Position numbers and translations under genes: made by a program. A stretch of DNA of 64,000 nt from Muriicola marianensis (GTDB taxonomy: Bacteria > Bacteroidota > Bacteroidia > Flavobacteriales > Flavobacteriaceae), in assembly GCF_014638095.1 (NCBI RefSeq), contig NZ_BMFH01000001.1, positions 1,993,227 through 2,057,226 of the forward strand, in the 5' to 3' direction. The notes under the pieces were generated by a model. That model was given only the letters and a program-made list of their open reading frames with translations. It searched no databases and was not told where the DNA came from. Positions 55,115 through 64,000 of this stretch are shown here, one piece after another (within the stretch, counting starts at the first letter, position 1; every line of letters starts with the position of its first letter).

Positions 55115-56260
55115 CTAAAAACCAAAATCGGCTTTCAGAGCGTCTATCTTCTCCAGGGCCAGTTCCTTGGTCAGGAAGTCGATTTCCTGCATACCAAAAG
55201 CCTTTTCAAATGTGCGTAAAGCCTTTTTGGCCTCCCCGAGATGTTCGTAATATTCCCCTTCGAAGTAAAAGCCCATCATGGTATCCGGATATTGCTTTTT
55301 ACAGAGGTCAGAAAGGGCTTTTAAGGATTCAAAATCTTCCTTCTTTCGGGTTGCGGCATAAATGGCCATAATATCGTTTAAGCTGACGTCCTTCCTGAAC
55401 CCGAACAGCTCTTCAATGGTTCCGTATTTGTCTTCCAGATACTTGATCACGGGTTCCTCAGAAGTGAGGATCTGCTCCTTGTATTCCTTAGGCGTAATGG
55501 GCTTGAAAATCTCGAACATCTTCTCCCAGGCCTTACCGAGTCCGTAGGTAACCACGGATAGCTCTCCAGCTTCGGGATAGGCATCGAAGGAGTAATGTAA
55601 GGTGGGTTTTTGAACAGACTTCAGGTTCTGGTCAAGGATCCCGACTCCATCCTGGGATTTTTGCTTGTTTCCCCCGGTGATCAGATGATAGAAGATCTGT
55701 TGATCAAGGGCGAGAAGTCTTTCAGGTACTCTTACCTCCATTTCCGGAGCAAGTCTGGGGGCAATGCTGATAAATGCATCGAAAAACGACCTGTCCTTGA
55801 AGAGGAAGTAATTTCCAAAATTGGCCGTAATTCCGTAGCCGATGAACATCCTGAAAGGAGCTGTACTGAACTTTGTGTCCAGATAAGGGACGATCTCCAT
55901 GCCGATAAATTCGTAAAACAACTTTCCTTTTTCCGTGGGAAGACCCGTACCTTCTTCAAAGGCGCAATCCTCCCAGCGAAGGTCATTCGCATGCTGATCT
56001 ATCCCCACGACGATCACTTCGGGCATGCCTTCGAACCTGCTGTAGAATTTTGCATTGGCCACAACCTGGTCAAAAAGGTACTCGGCATCCAGCACAACTA
56101 CCACGGGATACCTCTTTTCTGGGGTATAATCTTCCGGAAAGTAGTAGGATACATTCCTCCTCTCCTGTAATTTAAAGGACTCGAAAATCTCATGGGTAAC
56201 CTGGGCAAAAGACAGCTGTGTGAACAGAAAGCTAAGGACCACGATGATGGCACTTCTCAT
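55115..56260 (-). CDS. secreted esterase with alpha/beta-hydrolase domain and TPR-like tail
   Basis: Exported protein of 381 residues; the signal peptide ends near SFAQ (residue 19). The region about 25-265 is a putative-esterase domain (COG2819 type, related to enterobactin esterases), with VVVLDAEYLFDQVV and the elbow-like GYGITANFG near 148-156, where the usual GxSxG serine is replaced. The His is probably in FDAYPEAGELS-type context and not certain. The C-terminal segment (about 285-375) has TPR-like helices. Activity is doubtful because the nucleophile is unclear. In a same-strand run with the flippase gene upstream (28 bases). Confidence 0.72.
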   Translation of the reverse strand: MRSAIIVVLSFLFTQLSFAQVTHEIFESFKLQERRNVSYYFPEDYTPEKRYPVVVVLDAEYLFDQVVANAKFYSRFEGMPEVIVVGIDQHANDLRWEDCAFEEGTGLPTEKGKLFYEFIGMEIVPYLDTKFSTAPFRMFIGYGITANFGNYFLFKDRSFFDAFISIAPRLAPEMEVRVPERLLALDQQIFYHLITGGNKQKSQDGVGILDQNLKSVQKPTLHYSFDAYPEAGELSVVTYGLGKAWEKMFEIFKPITPKEYKEQILTSEEPVIKYLEDKYGTIEELFGFRKDVSLNDIMAIYAATRKKEDFESLKALSDLCKKQYPDTMMGFYFEGEYYEHLGEAKKALRTFEKAFGMQEIDFLTKELALEKIDALKADFGF

Positions 56261-56288
56261 AGAGTTGGTTTTTTGGTATGGGTAAGAC

Positions 56289-57254
56289 CTACCGGTTTCT
56301 GTTCAATAACGGTAAGAGAAGGAAAGATATTGCACCAAAGACCACGACCATAAGGGTTTGGGCGATCCACATGATCCAGCCAAAAGCATCGCCAGAAACA
56401 GCGCTTACACCATAGATCGACAGGGCTTTGCTCACCGCTATAGGATACAGGCCAATTCCACCATTAGTCGTAGACATGGCAAAGGCGCCTGCGATAAATG
56501 CGACCAGGAATTCCGAAAATGCCAGAGACATGGTTTCCGCCACTGTGAATTTGATCACCCAGAACATAGCGATATAGGCTGCCCAGATAAAGAGGGTGTG
56601 AAAAATGAACAACCATTTATACCGCATCCTGAAGATGCTCATCACCCCGTCGAGCAGGCCTTTGACCAGGTCTTTCAGCTTGATGGCAAGGCGGGAACTC
56701 GATCTTCGCAGAAAGGCGAGGAAAACAAAAAGCATCAATATTCCGACAGCCACAAGGACGAGGGTTGCCGTTAGCCCTATGCCATTTGCCTTGAGATAAG
56801 AAAGGATCACCTGGGTCTGGGAGATCAGGGCGATAAAAATGATCAGAAGAAGCATTAACAGGTCGATCACCCGCTCGGTCACGATGGTCCCGAAACCTTT
56901 TTGGAATGGGACTTTCTCATAGGTTGCCAGGGCTGTTGCCCTTAGGATTTCTCCTGACCTGGGGATACCGAGGTTGGCAAAATATGCGATGAGGATAAAC
57001 AGGATGTTATTCCTGATCTTGGGTTTATAACCAAGGGGTTCCAGGAGATAGTTCCACCTAATAGCCCTCGAGATATGGCTGAGGATTCCTATAATCACCG
57101 ATATTCCAACCCAAAACAGGTCGGCCTCTCTGATATATCTGAAGATCTCTTTTCTGTCCTCCGGGGAAGTGTTGTAGTAGGAATACCAAATCAAAAATAC
57201 GCCCAGGAGGATGGGGACGACGATCTTTAGGAGTCTTTTGAAGCGGGTGTTCAA
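56289..57254 (-). CDS. flippase-like / lysylphosphatidylglycerol synthase transmembrane-domain protein
   Basis: Inner-membrane protein of 321 residues with about eight transmembrane helices, of the UPF0104 family (lysylphosphatidylglycerol synthase transmembrane region). Family marks are RAIRWNYLLEPLGYKP near 63-78, GIPRSGEILRATAL near 95-108 and the late TTNGGIGLYPIAVSKAL. Only the membrane part is present, without the soluble aminoacyl-transferase domain of MprF, so it may flip lipids. Gene neighbours panD (3 bases upstream) and the esterase form a conserved flavobacterial run. Confidence 0.85.
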   Translation of the reverse strand: MNTRFKRLLKIVVPILLGVFLIWYSYYNTSPEDRKEIFRYIREADLFWVGISVIIGILSHISRAIRWNYLLEPLGYKPKIRNNILFILIAYFANLGIPRSGEILRATALATYEKVPFQKGFGTIVTERVIDLLMLLLIIFIALISQTQVILSYLKANGIGLTATLVLVAVGILMLFVFLAFLRRSSSRLAIKLKDLVKGLLDGVMSIFRMRYKWLFIFHTLFIWAAYIAMFWVIKFTVAETMSLAFSEFLVAFIAGAFAMSTTNGGIGLYPIAVSKALSIYGVSAVSGDAFGWIMWIAQTLMVVVFGAISFLLLPLLNRNR

Positions 57255-57257
57255 AGG

Positions 57258-57608
57258 TTAGTTTAACATGTTGTTCTCTTCATTGGGGAAGATCATGGCA
57301 GGCTCGAAGGTCCTGGCCTCTTCCAGCTCCATCCATGCATAGGTGATAAGGATAAGGACATCCCCCACAGCTACTTTCCTGGCTGCGGCACCGTTAAGGG
57401 TAACTTCACCCGAGTTCCTGGGTCCAGGAATCGCATAGGTTTCAAGTCGTTCTCCGTTGTTGTTGTTTACGATCTGTACCTTTTCACCCCTGATGATATT
57501 TGCCGCATCCATCAGGTCTTCGTCTATCGTAATACTGCCGATATAGTTGAGGTCGGCCCCGGTAACTTTTACCCTGTGTATCTTGGATTTAACTACTTCA
57601 ATTTTCAT
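57258..57608 (-). CDS. panD: aspartate 1-decarboxylase
   Basis: Pyruvoyl enzyme of 116 residues that makes beta-alanine from aspartate for pantothenate synthesis. The self-processing site is Gly24-Ser25 in NYIGSITID, which yields the pyruvoyl group. The rest carries the double-psi barrel of the family, including [22 protein letters not shown] and NGAAARKV. Thirteen bases downstream of panC in the same operon, so both halves of pantothenate assembly are co-expressed. Confidence 0.94.
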   Translation of the reverse strand: MKIEVVKSKIHRVKVTGADLNYIGSITIDEDLMDAANIIRGEKVQIVNNNNGERLETYAIPGPRNSGEVTLNGAAARKVAVGDVLILITYAWMELEEARTFEPAMIFPNEENNMLN

Positions 57609-57621
57609 GGTGCAAAAATAA

Positions 57622-58461
57622 TCAATTCATCGCGATATTATCAATGAGGCGGATCCCTTCCGCATAAACGGCGATAAAGCCCCTGTATTTCCTGTTTTTC
57701 TGTTTTTTCATCACAGGGGTCAGGGTTTCTTCATCTGCGATCTGGAAATACTCGAGATCCATATCTTTCTGGGCAGAGAACACCTCTTTAACATACGCGA
57801 TTACCTTAGTCGCATTTTCCGTGCCAAACATACATCTGGCTTTTTCCAGGGTTTGGTATATAAGTCCGGCCTTCTTTCTCATCTCTTCAGAAAGCAATCG
57901 ATTTCTGGAACTCATGGCCAGGCCTTGTGCTTCACGAACAATAGGGCAACCGACAATTTGCAATGAGAAAGGTAGGGTACGTGCCAGATTCCTGACGATC
58001 TGTAATTGCTGGAAATCCTTCTCCCCAAAGTAGGCTTTGTCGGGCCTGATGAGTTCAAAGAGTTTTTGAACCACCGTGGCAACCCCATTGAAATGCCCGG
58101 GTCTGAAGGCTCCTTCCATGACCTTGTCCAGGCCATCAAAGAAATATTCCTTCGAGGTTACTTCCTCCCCGTACAATTCTTCGATAGAAGGAGCGAATAC
58201 GATAATGCCTTGGTCTACAGAATTCAGGAGGGACAGGTCCTCCTCCAGGGTCTTCGGATATTTTTCGAGGTCTTCCGGGTTGTTGAACTGGGTGGGATTT
58301 ACAAAGATCGTTACAAGAACAGTATCATTCTCGCTGATGGCCTTCTTTACTAAACTGAGGTGTCCCTCATGCAGGGCCCCCATGGTGGGAACCAGCCCCA
58401 GGGTACCCTTGTGGGAATCCAGGTGCTTCAGCAATTCCTTCCTGCCCGAAATCAACTTCAT
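57622..58461 (-). CDS. panC: pantoate-beta-alanine ligase (pantothenate synthetase)
   Basis: Cytosolic ATP-dependent ligase of 279 residues that joins pantoate to beta-alanine. The nucleotide motif MGALHEGH is at 27-34, with [17 protein letters not shown] near 73-89. [15 protein letters not shown] and the second ATP motif SSRNRLL follow. ATG 58461 gives the standard start; the frame runs back to 58512 across a promoter box. First gene of the panC-panD-flippase-esterase run, divergent from the glycogen-synthase-like gene. Confidence 0.94.
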   Translation of the reverse strand: MKLISGRKELLKHLDSHKGTLGLVPTMGALHEGHLSLVKKAISENDTVLVTIFVNPTQFNNPEDLEKYPKTLEEDLSLLNSVDQGIIVFAPSIEELYGEEVTSKEYFFDGLDKVMEGAFRPGHFNGVATVVQKLFELIRPDKAYFGEKDFQQLQIVRNLARTLPFSLQIVGCPIVREAQGLAMSSRNRLLSEEMRKKAGLIYQTLEKARCMFGTENATKVIAYVKEVFSAQKDMDLEYFQIADEETLTPVMKKQKNRKYRGFIAVYAEGIRLIDNIAMN

Positions 58462-58481
58462 AGCACAGCTTAAAAAGCGTG

Positions 58482-58489
58482 CAAACTTA
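58482..58489 (-). promoter_or_regulatory. TAnnTTTG promoter box before panC
   Basis: Reads TAAGTTTG on the minus strand, exact -7 consensus, 20 bases before ATG 58461. It lies inside the longer panC frame, so it also supports the shorter start. Confidence 0.6.
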
Positions 58490-58520
58490 CTATAATTACG
58501 GCTAATCTGCATAATTTTTG

Positions 58521-58528
58521 TAATTTTG
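58521..58528 (+). promoter_or_regulatory. TAnnTTTG promoter box before the glycogen-synthase-like gene
   Basis: TAATTTTG, exact -7 consensus, 36 bases before ATG 58565. The divergent panC promoter is about 30 bases away, so the two may compete for polymerase. The TTG at 58526 is part of the box and not the start. Confidence 0.6.
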
Positions 58529-58564
58529 CGGCTACGTTTCCGCGATAAATTAAAGTCGACCTGT

Positions 58565-59374
58565 ATGAATGGTAAAAAGATATTGTTCGTATCTTCAGAA
58601 TTAGTGCCCTACTTACCAGAAAATGAAGTTTCCTTAATGTCTTACGAAGCGCCCCGGATGGTCAACAGCAGAGGGGGCCAGATCCGGATCTTTATGCCCC
58701 GCTATGGGAATATCAATGAGCGGAGGCATCAGCTACACGAAGTGATCCGGTTATCGGGAATGAACCTTGTGATCAATGACATGGACATGCCTCTGATCAT
58801 CAAAGTAGCTTCTATCCCAAGGGAACGTATCCAGGTCTATTTTATAGATAATGAAGAGTACTTCAAGAGAAAGGCGACCTTTACAGATGAAAACGGGGAT
58901 CTTTTTCCTGACAATGATGAGCGTGCGATCTTCTTCGCTAAAGGAGTGGTAGAAACGGTCAAAAAGCTTAACTGGAATCCCGACATTATCCACATTCACG
59001 GGTGGATGTCCTCCCTTCTTCCTTTGTACCTCCGCAAGTTCTATGCAGATGAGCCCCTGTTCGCAGACAGTAAGATCGTACTTTCAGTATACGGCAAGAG
59101 TTTTGAAGGGATTCTCGACAAAGACCTGATCAAGAAGGTGGCATTTGATGGTATCCCGGATGATGCCCTCGAACTCCTGAAAGAGCCCACGTATAATAAT
59201 TTGTTAAAAATAGGGGTGAGTTATTCGGATGCTGTAATTTTAGCTGCTGAAGGCATTCCAGAAGATCTGCTTTCATTCATCAAAGACCAGCAGAAACCCG
59301 TGTTGCCGTATGTGCCGATTCAGGAATTTGAAGAGGCTTATGCGAATTTCTATGACACCGAAGTTTTAAACTAA
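58565..59374 (+). CDS. glycogen/starch-synthase N-terminal-domain protein, half-length
   Basis: Protein of 269 residues matching only the N-terminal (GT5) Rossmann domain of glycogen synthase: [17 protein letters not shown] at 4-20, [13 protein letters not shown] and the later [19 protein letters not shown]. The C-terminal nucleotide-sugar domain, about half of a normal synthase of about 480 residues, is absent. The KTGGL motif that binds ADP-glucose is replaced after SELVPYL. Catalysis is therefore unlikely and a regulatory role more plausible. This short form next to panC and DUF4270 is usual in flavobacteria. The stop is five bases before the DUF4270 gene. Confidence 0.85.
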   Translation: MNGKKILFVSSELVPYLPENEVSLMSYEAPRMVNSRGGQIRIFMPRYGNINERRHQLHEVIRLSGMNLVINDMDMPLIIKVASIPRERIQVYFIDNEEYFKRKATFTDENGDLFPDNDERAIFFAKGVVETVKKLNWNPDIIHIHGWMSSLLPLYLRKFYADEPLFADSKIVLSVYGKSFEGILDKDLIKKVAFDGIPDDALELLKEPTYNNLLKIGVSYSDAVILAAEGIPEDLLSFIKDQQKPVLPYVPIQEFEEAYANFYDTEVLN

Positions 59375-59379
59375 GCCCC

Positions 59380-61206
59380 ATGCGATTTTTTCTCAAAGTA
59401 AAGGTTCCGGCCCTTTTAGGAACATTCCTCTTCCTTGCACTTATGTCCTGCGACGAAGACATCACAACCATAGGAAATGGGGTGATCGATGGAAGTCCCT
59501 TTGTCTCGGACAAGGCCGAATATGACGTCTTTGCCTACAACAGAAATGTAGTGGCCGTACAGACCAACAGGCTCCCATTATATCAGATCGGAGTTTTCAA
59601 TGACCCTATCTACGGGAGAACGACGGCCAGCATCACTTCACAGGTCTCTCTGAGCGGGGGCACCGGCAATCCGACCTTTGGAAATTATTCTCAGCTGACC
59701 GAGGACAATGCTGATAACGATGATATTGATGCTACCATTGAAGAGAACGAAAGAATAAAAGAAGTAATTCTATACATTCCCTATTTGAGGAACAGCAGCG
59801 GAGACAGTGACCTCGATGGAGTGATTGACGAGTTTGATGTCGACCCAGAAGATCCCAACAGTGACAGTGATGGGGATGGCCGAACCGATAATGAGGAAAG
59901 ATTGTCTGGGACTGACCCGCTTAACCCGGATACGGATGGAGACGGGATCAACGATGACGAGGATACCAGTACTTTACCCAACAGGTTTCCGGTAAAGAGG
60001 GACCTGGACAGCATTTACGGGAATAGGGATGTTCCTTTTAATTTCAAGGTAGAACGATCTACCTATTTTCTCAGGGACCTGGATCCGAACAGCAATTTCC
60101 TGGAGGCACAGGAGTATTATTCGAGCCAGGAATTTGCCCCTGCATTCGTGTCCGACGTGCTTTTCGACGGAGCGGTACTAATAGAGGATGAGCAGACCCT
60201 GGTTTTCGCGGAAGACGATCCGGACACGGAGGATGATGAGTCCCTGCAGGCCCCTGAGGTCATTGAACCCGGTATAAGGGTGGCTTTGGATCCAGACTTC
60301 TTCCAGCAGAATATCCTGGATAAGGAAGGGTCATCAGAGCTGATCAGCAGTTCTAACTTCAAAGACTTTTTCAGGGGAATACACATGTCAATAACTCCCA
60401 TTACTGATGATATCATGTTGTTGCTAGATCTTAGGACGGCCACTATCACAATGAGCTATGAATACGACCGGTTAGTAGATGGTGAGATGGAAATAGCAGA
60501 GCGAACCTATACGTTGAACCTGATCACCGGACAGGGGAATGCCCCGATCACTGGTAATGCGGTAAACACCATCCTGAGTGAACCCTATCCGACACAGGTG
60601 AGCGACAATCTCAACACAGGCCAGAATGCCTCGAGGATTTACCTGAAAGGCGGACCAGGGATATTTGCGGAAATAGCTCTTTTCGAGGAGAATAACGGAG
60701 AGACTGTGATCAACGAAATCAAATCGCGGAACTGGATCATCAATGAAGCCAACCTGGTCTTTTATGTAGACCGGGAGACTCTGGACGCTGCCGGAGGGAT
60801 CGTGGAACCCCCCAGATTATATATGTACAATACGGATACCAATGTCCCTGTATACAACCCGGCGAATGAGAATAATGCTGCGGATTCTCGATTTGGGATA
60901 TACCTCGATTACGATGCCAGATTACAAGAGGAAAGCGACAGAGGGATCAAATACACGGTGCGGATCACCGACCATATCAACGACCTGGTCCTGAGAGATT
61001 CCACGAATGCGACCCTGGGCCTGGCGATTTCAGCAGACATCAGGATCTCAGGGGTATCCAACGCCCTCCTGGAGGGTAATGCAGAGAAGGATCTCCCGGT
61101 TGGTTCTAATTTGAGCCCTCTGGGCACTGTACTCTACGGCAGTGGCACCAACGTCCCTGAAGACAAAAAGCTCAAACTCGAGATCTTCTATACAGAGGCT
61201 AATTAA
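59380..61206 (+). CDS. DUF4270 lipoprotein with calcium-binding-type repeats
   Basis: Lipoprotein of 608 residues; the signal ends at LMSC (Cys24). DUF4270 spans most of the mature protein: [26 protein letters not shown] near the start, [15 protein letters not shown] in the middle and [10 protein letters not shown] at the end. An insertion at about 145-190 holds thrombospondin type-3-like Asp-rich repeats ([36 protein letters not shown]), expected to bind calcium. Function unknown; it is exported to the cell envelope. Translationally close to the glycogen-synthase-like gene (5-base gap) and followed by glmS. Confidence 0.88.
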   Translation: MRFFLKVKVPALLGTFLFLALMSCDEDITTIGNGVIDGSPFVSDKAEYDVFAYNRNVVAVQTNRLPLYQIGVFNDPIYGRTTASITSQVSLSGGTGNPTFGNYSQLTEDNADNDDIDATIEENERIKEVILYIPYLRNSSGDSDLDGVIDEFDVDPEDPNSDSDGDGRTDNEERLSGTDPLNPDTDGDGINDDEDTSTLPNRFPVKRDLDSIYGNRDVPFNFKVERSTYFLRDLDPNSNFLEAQEYYSSQEFAPAFVSDVLFDGAVLIEDEQTLVFAEDDPDTEDDESLQAPEVIEPGIRVALDPDFFQQNILDKEGSSELISSSNFKDFFRGIHMSITPITDDIMLLLDLRTATITMSYEYDRLVDGEMEIAERTYTLNLITGQGNAPITGNAVNTILSEPYPTQVSDNLNTGQNASRIYLKGGPGIFAEIALFEENNGETVINEIKSRNWIINEANLVFYVDRETLDAAGGIVEPPRLYMYNTDTNVPVYNPANENNAADSRFGIYLDYDARLQEESDRGIKYTVRITDHINDLVLRDSTNATLGLAISADIRISGVSNALLEGNAEKDLPVGSNLSPLGTVLYGSGTNVPEDKKLKLEIFYTEAN

Positions 61207-61321
61207 TCCCATTTATCTATACCACTGGTGGAGAAAATTGCGTTATATAACGCAAAATCAACATTAGTTTTAATACATCTCGTAAATTTACGGACCGAAA
61301 TATCGGCTTAATCCTTTATAT

Positions 61322-63169
61322 ATGTGTGGAATAGTAGGTTATATTGGGCATCGGGAGGCATATCCCATAATCATGAAAGGGCTTCAGAGGCTCGAATACA
61401 GGGGGTATGACAGTGCCGGAATCGCTCTTTTCGACGGGAATCAGATCAACATGTCCAAAACCAAGGGAAAGGTAGAGGACCTGAAGAACAAATCCGAAAA
61501 GAACATTGCCGTCAACGGATCCCTGGGAATGGGCCATACCCGATGGGCTACCCACGGTGTTCCCAACGATGTGAACTCTCACCCCCACTATTCGAACTCC
61601 GGGAATCTGGTAATCATTCACAATGGGATCATAGAGAATTACGAGGCGATCAAGACAGAGCTGTCTAAAAGGGGCTATGTTTTTGAATCGGATACCGATA
61701 CTGAGGTGCTGGTCAACCTGATAGAGGAGGTAAAGAAAAAAGAAAAGGTAAAACTCGGAAAAGCGGTACAGATCGCTTTGAACCAGGTCGTCGGCGCTTA
61801 TGCAATCGCGGTATTCGACAAAGAAAAACCGGATGAGATCGTGGTGGCCAAACTCGGTAGTCCGTTGGCCATAGGGATAGGCGACCGAGAATTTTTCATC
61901 GCCTCGGACGCTTCACCTTTTATTGAATATACCAATAACGCGGTTTACCTCGAAGACGAGGAGATGGCTATCGTAAGGCCGGGGAAAGAGATAAAACTGC
62001 GCAAGATCAAGGATGATGCTGTGGCGTATCCCATGATCCAGGAATTGAAGCTCAACCTGGAGGAGATTGAAAAGGGAGGATACGACCATTTTATGCTGAA
62101 GGAGATCTATGAGCAGCCTCGGGCTATAAAAGATACCTACAGAGGTAGGTTGCTCGTAGACCAGGGTATTATTAAAATGTCCGGGATAGACGATAACCTT
62201 GAGCGATTCATGAATGCAAACCGCATCATTATCGTGGCCTGTGGTACCTCCTGGCATGCCGGACTTGTAGCCGAATATATATTCGAAGATCTGGCTCGTA
62301 TACCTGTAGAGGTGGAGTACGCCTCAGAGTTCAGGTATCGAAACCCGGTGATCACCAGCAAGGACGTAGTAATCGCTATTTCCCAATCGGGAGAGACCGC
62401 AGATACGCTTGCCGCGATCAAACTGGCCAAAGAGAGAGGAGCATTTGTGTTTGGTGTTTGTAACGTGGTGGGTTCTTCCATTGCACGTGAAACCAATGCA
62501 GGAGCATATACCCACGCCGGTCCTGAGATCGGGGTGGCTTCCACTAAGGCCTTTACCACACAGATCACCATCCTGATGATGCTCGCCTTAAAACTCGCCA
62601 AGGAAAAGGGTGAATTAAACGAATCAAAATATCATGAGATCCTTTCCGAACTGGAGAATATCCCCAGCAAGGTGGAAAAGGCGCTCGAGGCCAACCCGCT
62701 GGTAGAGATCATCGCAGACGTCTACAAAGAATCAGACAATTGCCTGTACCTCGGTCGTGGTTACAATTTCCCGGTGGCCCTTGAAGGGGCATTGAAATTA
62801 AAGGAGATCAGTTATATCCACGCAGAGGGGTATCCGGCTGCCGAAATGAAACACGGACCGATCGCCCTGATAGATGAACAAATGCCTGTGATCGTGATAG
62901 CCACAAAGAAAGGACATTACGAAAAAGTGGTGAGCAATATTCAGGAGATCAAAACCCGAAAAGGAAAGATCATCGCCATCGTAACTGAGGGGGATACACA
63001 GGTGAGAGAACTTGCAGACCACGTGATTGAGGTGCCTGAGACCCTGGAAAGTCTGAGTCCGCTCGTCACCACCATACCTTTACAGTTGCTCTCTTACCAC
63101 ATAGCCGTCATGAGAGGTTGCAATGTAGACCAGCCGAGAAACCTCGCCAAGTCGGTCACGGTGGAATAA
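61322..63169 (+). CDS. glmS: glutamine-fructose-6-phosphate aminotransferase
   Basis: Cytosolic enzyme of 615 residues that forms glucosamine-6-phosphate from fructose-6-phosphate and glutamine, the first step to peptidoglycan and lipopolysaccharide amino sugars. Cys2 (MCGIVGYIG) is the glutaminase nucleophile of the N-terminal class II domain (about 1-235). Two SIS sugar-isomerase domains follow, with the SQSGETADT motif near 350-360 and ARNLAKSVTVE-like NLAKSVTVE at the end. A one-mismatch promoter box (TAAATTTA) lies upstream. The 115-base leader shows no glmS-ribozyme-like core. Strong terminator behind. Confidence 0.96.
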   Translation: MCGIVGYIGHREAYPIIMKGLQRLEYRGYDSAGIALFDGNQINMSKTKGKVEDLKNKSEKNIAVNGSLGMGHTRWATHGVPNDVNSHPHYSNSGNLVIIHNGIIENYEAIKTELSKRGYVFESDTDTEVLVNLIEEVKKKEKVKLGKAVQIALNQVVGAYAIAVFDKEKPDEIVVAKLGSPLAIGIGDREFFIASDASPFIEYTNNAVYLEDEEMAIVRPGKEIKLRKIKDDAVAYPMIQELKLNLEEIEKGGYDHFMLKEIYEQPRAIKDTYRGRLLVDQGIIKMSGIDDNLERFMNANRIIIVACGTSWHAGLVAEYIFEDLARIPVEVEYASEFRYRNPVITSKDVVIAISQSGETADTLAAIKLAKERGAFVFGVCNVVGSSIARETNAGAYTHAGPEIGVASTKAFTTQITILMMLALKLAKEKGELNESKYHEILSELENIPSKVEKALEANPLVEIIADVYKESDNCLYLGRGYNFPVALEGALKLKEISYIHAEGYPAAEMKHGPIALIDEQMPVIVIATKKGHYEKVVSNIQEIKTRKGKIIAIVTEGDTQVRELADHVIEVPETLESLSPLVTTIPLQLLSYHIAVMRGCNVDQPRNLAKSVTVE

Positions 63170-63197
63170 ATCACCATCACATACAACTAAAAATTTC

Positions 63198-63230
63198 AGA
63201 CCCTTCATCATGAAGGGTCTTTTTGTGTTT
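63198..63230 (+). terminator. intrinsic terminator after glmS
   Basis: AGACCCTTCA (63198-63207) pairs with TGAAGGGTCT (63211-63220) over a 3-base loop, followed by TTTTGTGTTT. Confidence 0.93.
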
Positions 63231-63395
63231 TCGATCAGACGAAGCACTGTACAGAGATCTCATTTCTTGAGAGATTCACAATCCTGCCCTCCTTTTGTTT
63301 TGGGATTATCAATTCTGACCATTGCTTTTTTTAATATTACTATTCCACGATGTAAAAAAATCGTTAAATTGCTCGGAAATTAAAGACCCAGACGA

Positions 63396-64000
63396 ATGAG
63401 AACAACGCTTTTATTATTCTTCCTGCTCTTAGGATTTGGAATGCACGCACAGACCACCGTTCAGGGAACGGTAAAAGATGAAGCCGGTGAACCTGTCCCG
63501 GGAGCCAACATTATTATCATCGGAACAACCACAGGTACCGTTTCCGATTTTGACGGGAATTTCACCCTTGCTGCTTCACAGAATCCCCCATTTGTCATCC
63601 GGGTCACGAGTATTGGTTATACAGAGGTAACGGCCCAGATCACATCGAACAATCAGACTGTAGCCATTGTGCTGCAGGAGGCACAGACCCTTCTCGATGA
63701 GATCGTGGTTTCTGCTTCGAGGACTCCGGAACGGCTATTTGAATCCCCTGTATCGGTAGAGCGATTTGGTTTGAAGGAGATCAAAAATACGGCAGCTGAA
63801 TCATTTTATGGAGGACTGCAGAATCTGAAGGGAGTAGATATCAATACCAACAGTTTGACCTTCCAGTCGATCAACACCCGTGGTTTCGCCACCTTTGCGA
63901 ACACCCGTTTTCTGCAATTGGTTGACGGAATGGACAACTCGGCCCCCGGTCTCAACTTCGTGCTGGGTAACCTGGTGGGGATGTCAGAACTTGAAGTGCA
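63396..64000 (+). CDS. TonB-dependent receptor, 3' end cut by window edge
   Basis: The frame opens at ATG 63396 and is still open at the window end (201 complete codons). The signal peptide ends near MHAQ (residue 19). A carboxypeptidase-regulatory-like domain (about 20-97) starts TTVQGTVKDEAGEPVPGANI. The plug follows from about 100 with DEIVVSASRTPERLFESPVSVE, SINTRGFATFANTRFLQLVDG and the beginning of SELEV. This is the layout of SusC/CirA-type receptors. The barrel lies beyond the window, so cargo is unknown. The gap 63231-63395 holds no recognisable gene. Confidence 0.88.
   Translation, partial: MRTTLLLFFLLLGFGMHAQTTVQGTVKDEAGEPVPGANIIIIGTTTGTVSDFDGNFTLAASQNPPFVIRVTSIGYTEVTAQITSNNQTVAIVLQEAQTLLDEIVVSASRTPERLFESPVSVERFGLKEIKNTAAESFYGGLQNLKGVDINTNSLTFQSINTRGFATFANTRFLQLVDGMDNSAPGLNFVLGNLVGMSELEV

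Noticed and set aside
61207-61321. glmS ribozyme or riboswitch in the leader
   Set aside because: The 115-base leader is AT-rich with no ribozyme-like core; that ribozyme is known mainly from Firmicutes.

Overview
This window reads as chromosomal DNA from a marine-type member of the Flavobacteriaceae (Bacteroidota). The signs are promoter boxes of the Bacteroidota form TAnnTTTG with little Shine-Dalgarno sequence, five TonB-dependent receptors (several with an N-terminal carboxypeptidase-regulatory-like domain), DUF4270, DUF4382 and DUF5689 lipoproteins, an Oar-like receptor, and the gene order panC/panD next to a truncated glycogen-synthase-like protein, DUF4270 and glmS. I see no rRNA, tRNA, CRISPR array, insertion sequence or prophage. 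The region is compact core genome with a few outer-membrane accessory loci.

Layout. 1-4.4 kb, minus strand: a cut-off membrane-anchored protein, a serine beta-lactamase-like hydrolase, a lipoprotein cytochrome c, a YheT-type hydrolase and a nitronate monooxygenase. 4.5-7.5 kb: thioesterase, EamA transporter, ArsC-like protein, DinB protein and a DUF3298 lipoprotein. 7.6-14.7 kb: Cys/Met PLP enzyme, NADP glutamate dehydrogenase, recO, a haem-type TonB receptor and a DUF4382 lipoprotein. 14.8-22.7 kb: ileS, a DksA-like protein, a DUF4097-like protein, lspA, 5-formyl-THF cyclo-ligase, a possible 28-residue membrane microprotein and uvrC. 22.7-31.3 kb: patatin/outer-membrane-barrel fusion, hppD, a predicted small structured RNA, DUF3108 protein, tryptophan 2,3-dioxygenase family protein, M23 peptidase and pgi. 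31.5-35.9 kb: Oar-like receptor, a His-containing membrane protein and a DUF1080 protein. 35.9-41.2 kb: secreted endonuclease/exonuclease/phosphatase, TonB receptor and DUF5689/lamin-tail lipoprotein, which look like one surface scavenging module. 41.2-47.9 kb: DUF2237, ankyrin protein, omega-amidase, Ig-like lipoprotein, comF, coiled-coil protein and glyS. 47.9-57.6 kb: TonB receptor, beta-barrel, exonuclease III, Tas-like reductase, lipoprotein peptidase, radA, esterase, flippase-like protein and panD. 57.6-64 kb: panC, divergent from the glycogen-synthase-like protein, then DUF4270, glmS and a receptor cut by the window end.

Functional themes. Translation and repair housekeeping (ileS, glyS, lspA, recO, uvrC, radA, xth) is mixed with amino-acid metabolism (gdhA, Cys/Met enzyme, hppD, TDO family, omega-amidase), pantothenate synthesis (panC, panD), cell-envelope precursor supply (glmS) and TonB-dependent uptake. 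Perfect TAnnTTTG boxes lie 4-46 bases before many start codons. In several cases they fall inside the longest possible reading frame, so I used them to choose a downstream start. Nearly all convergent gene pairs meet within a few bases or overlap.

The most interesting unexplained item is the intergenic segment 26446-26561. A perfect promoter box is followed at transcript-start distance by two back-to-back hairpins and a strong intrinsic terminator, predicting a non-coding RNA of about 100 nt. All statements come from reading the sequence and recalling protein families. No database search was run.
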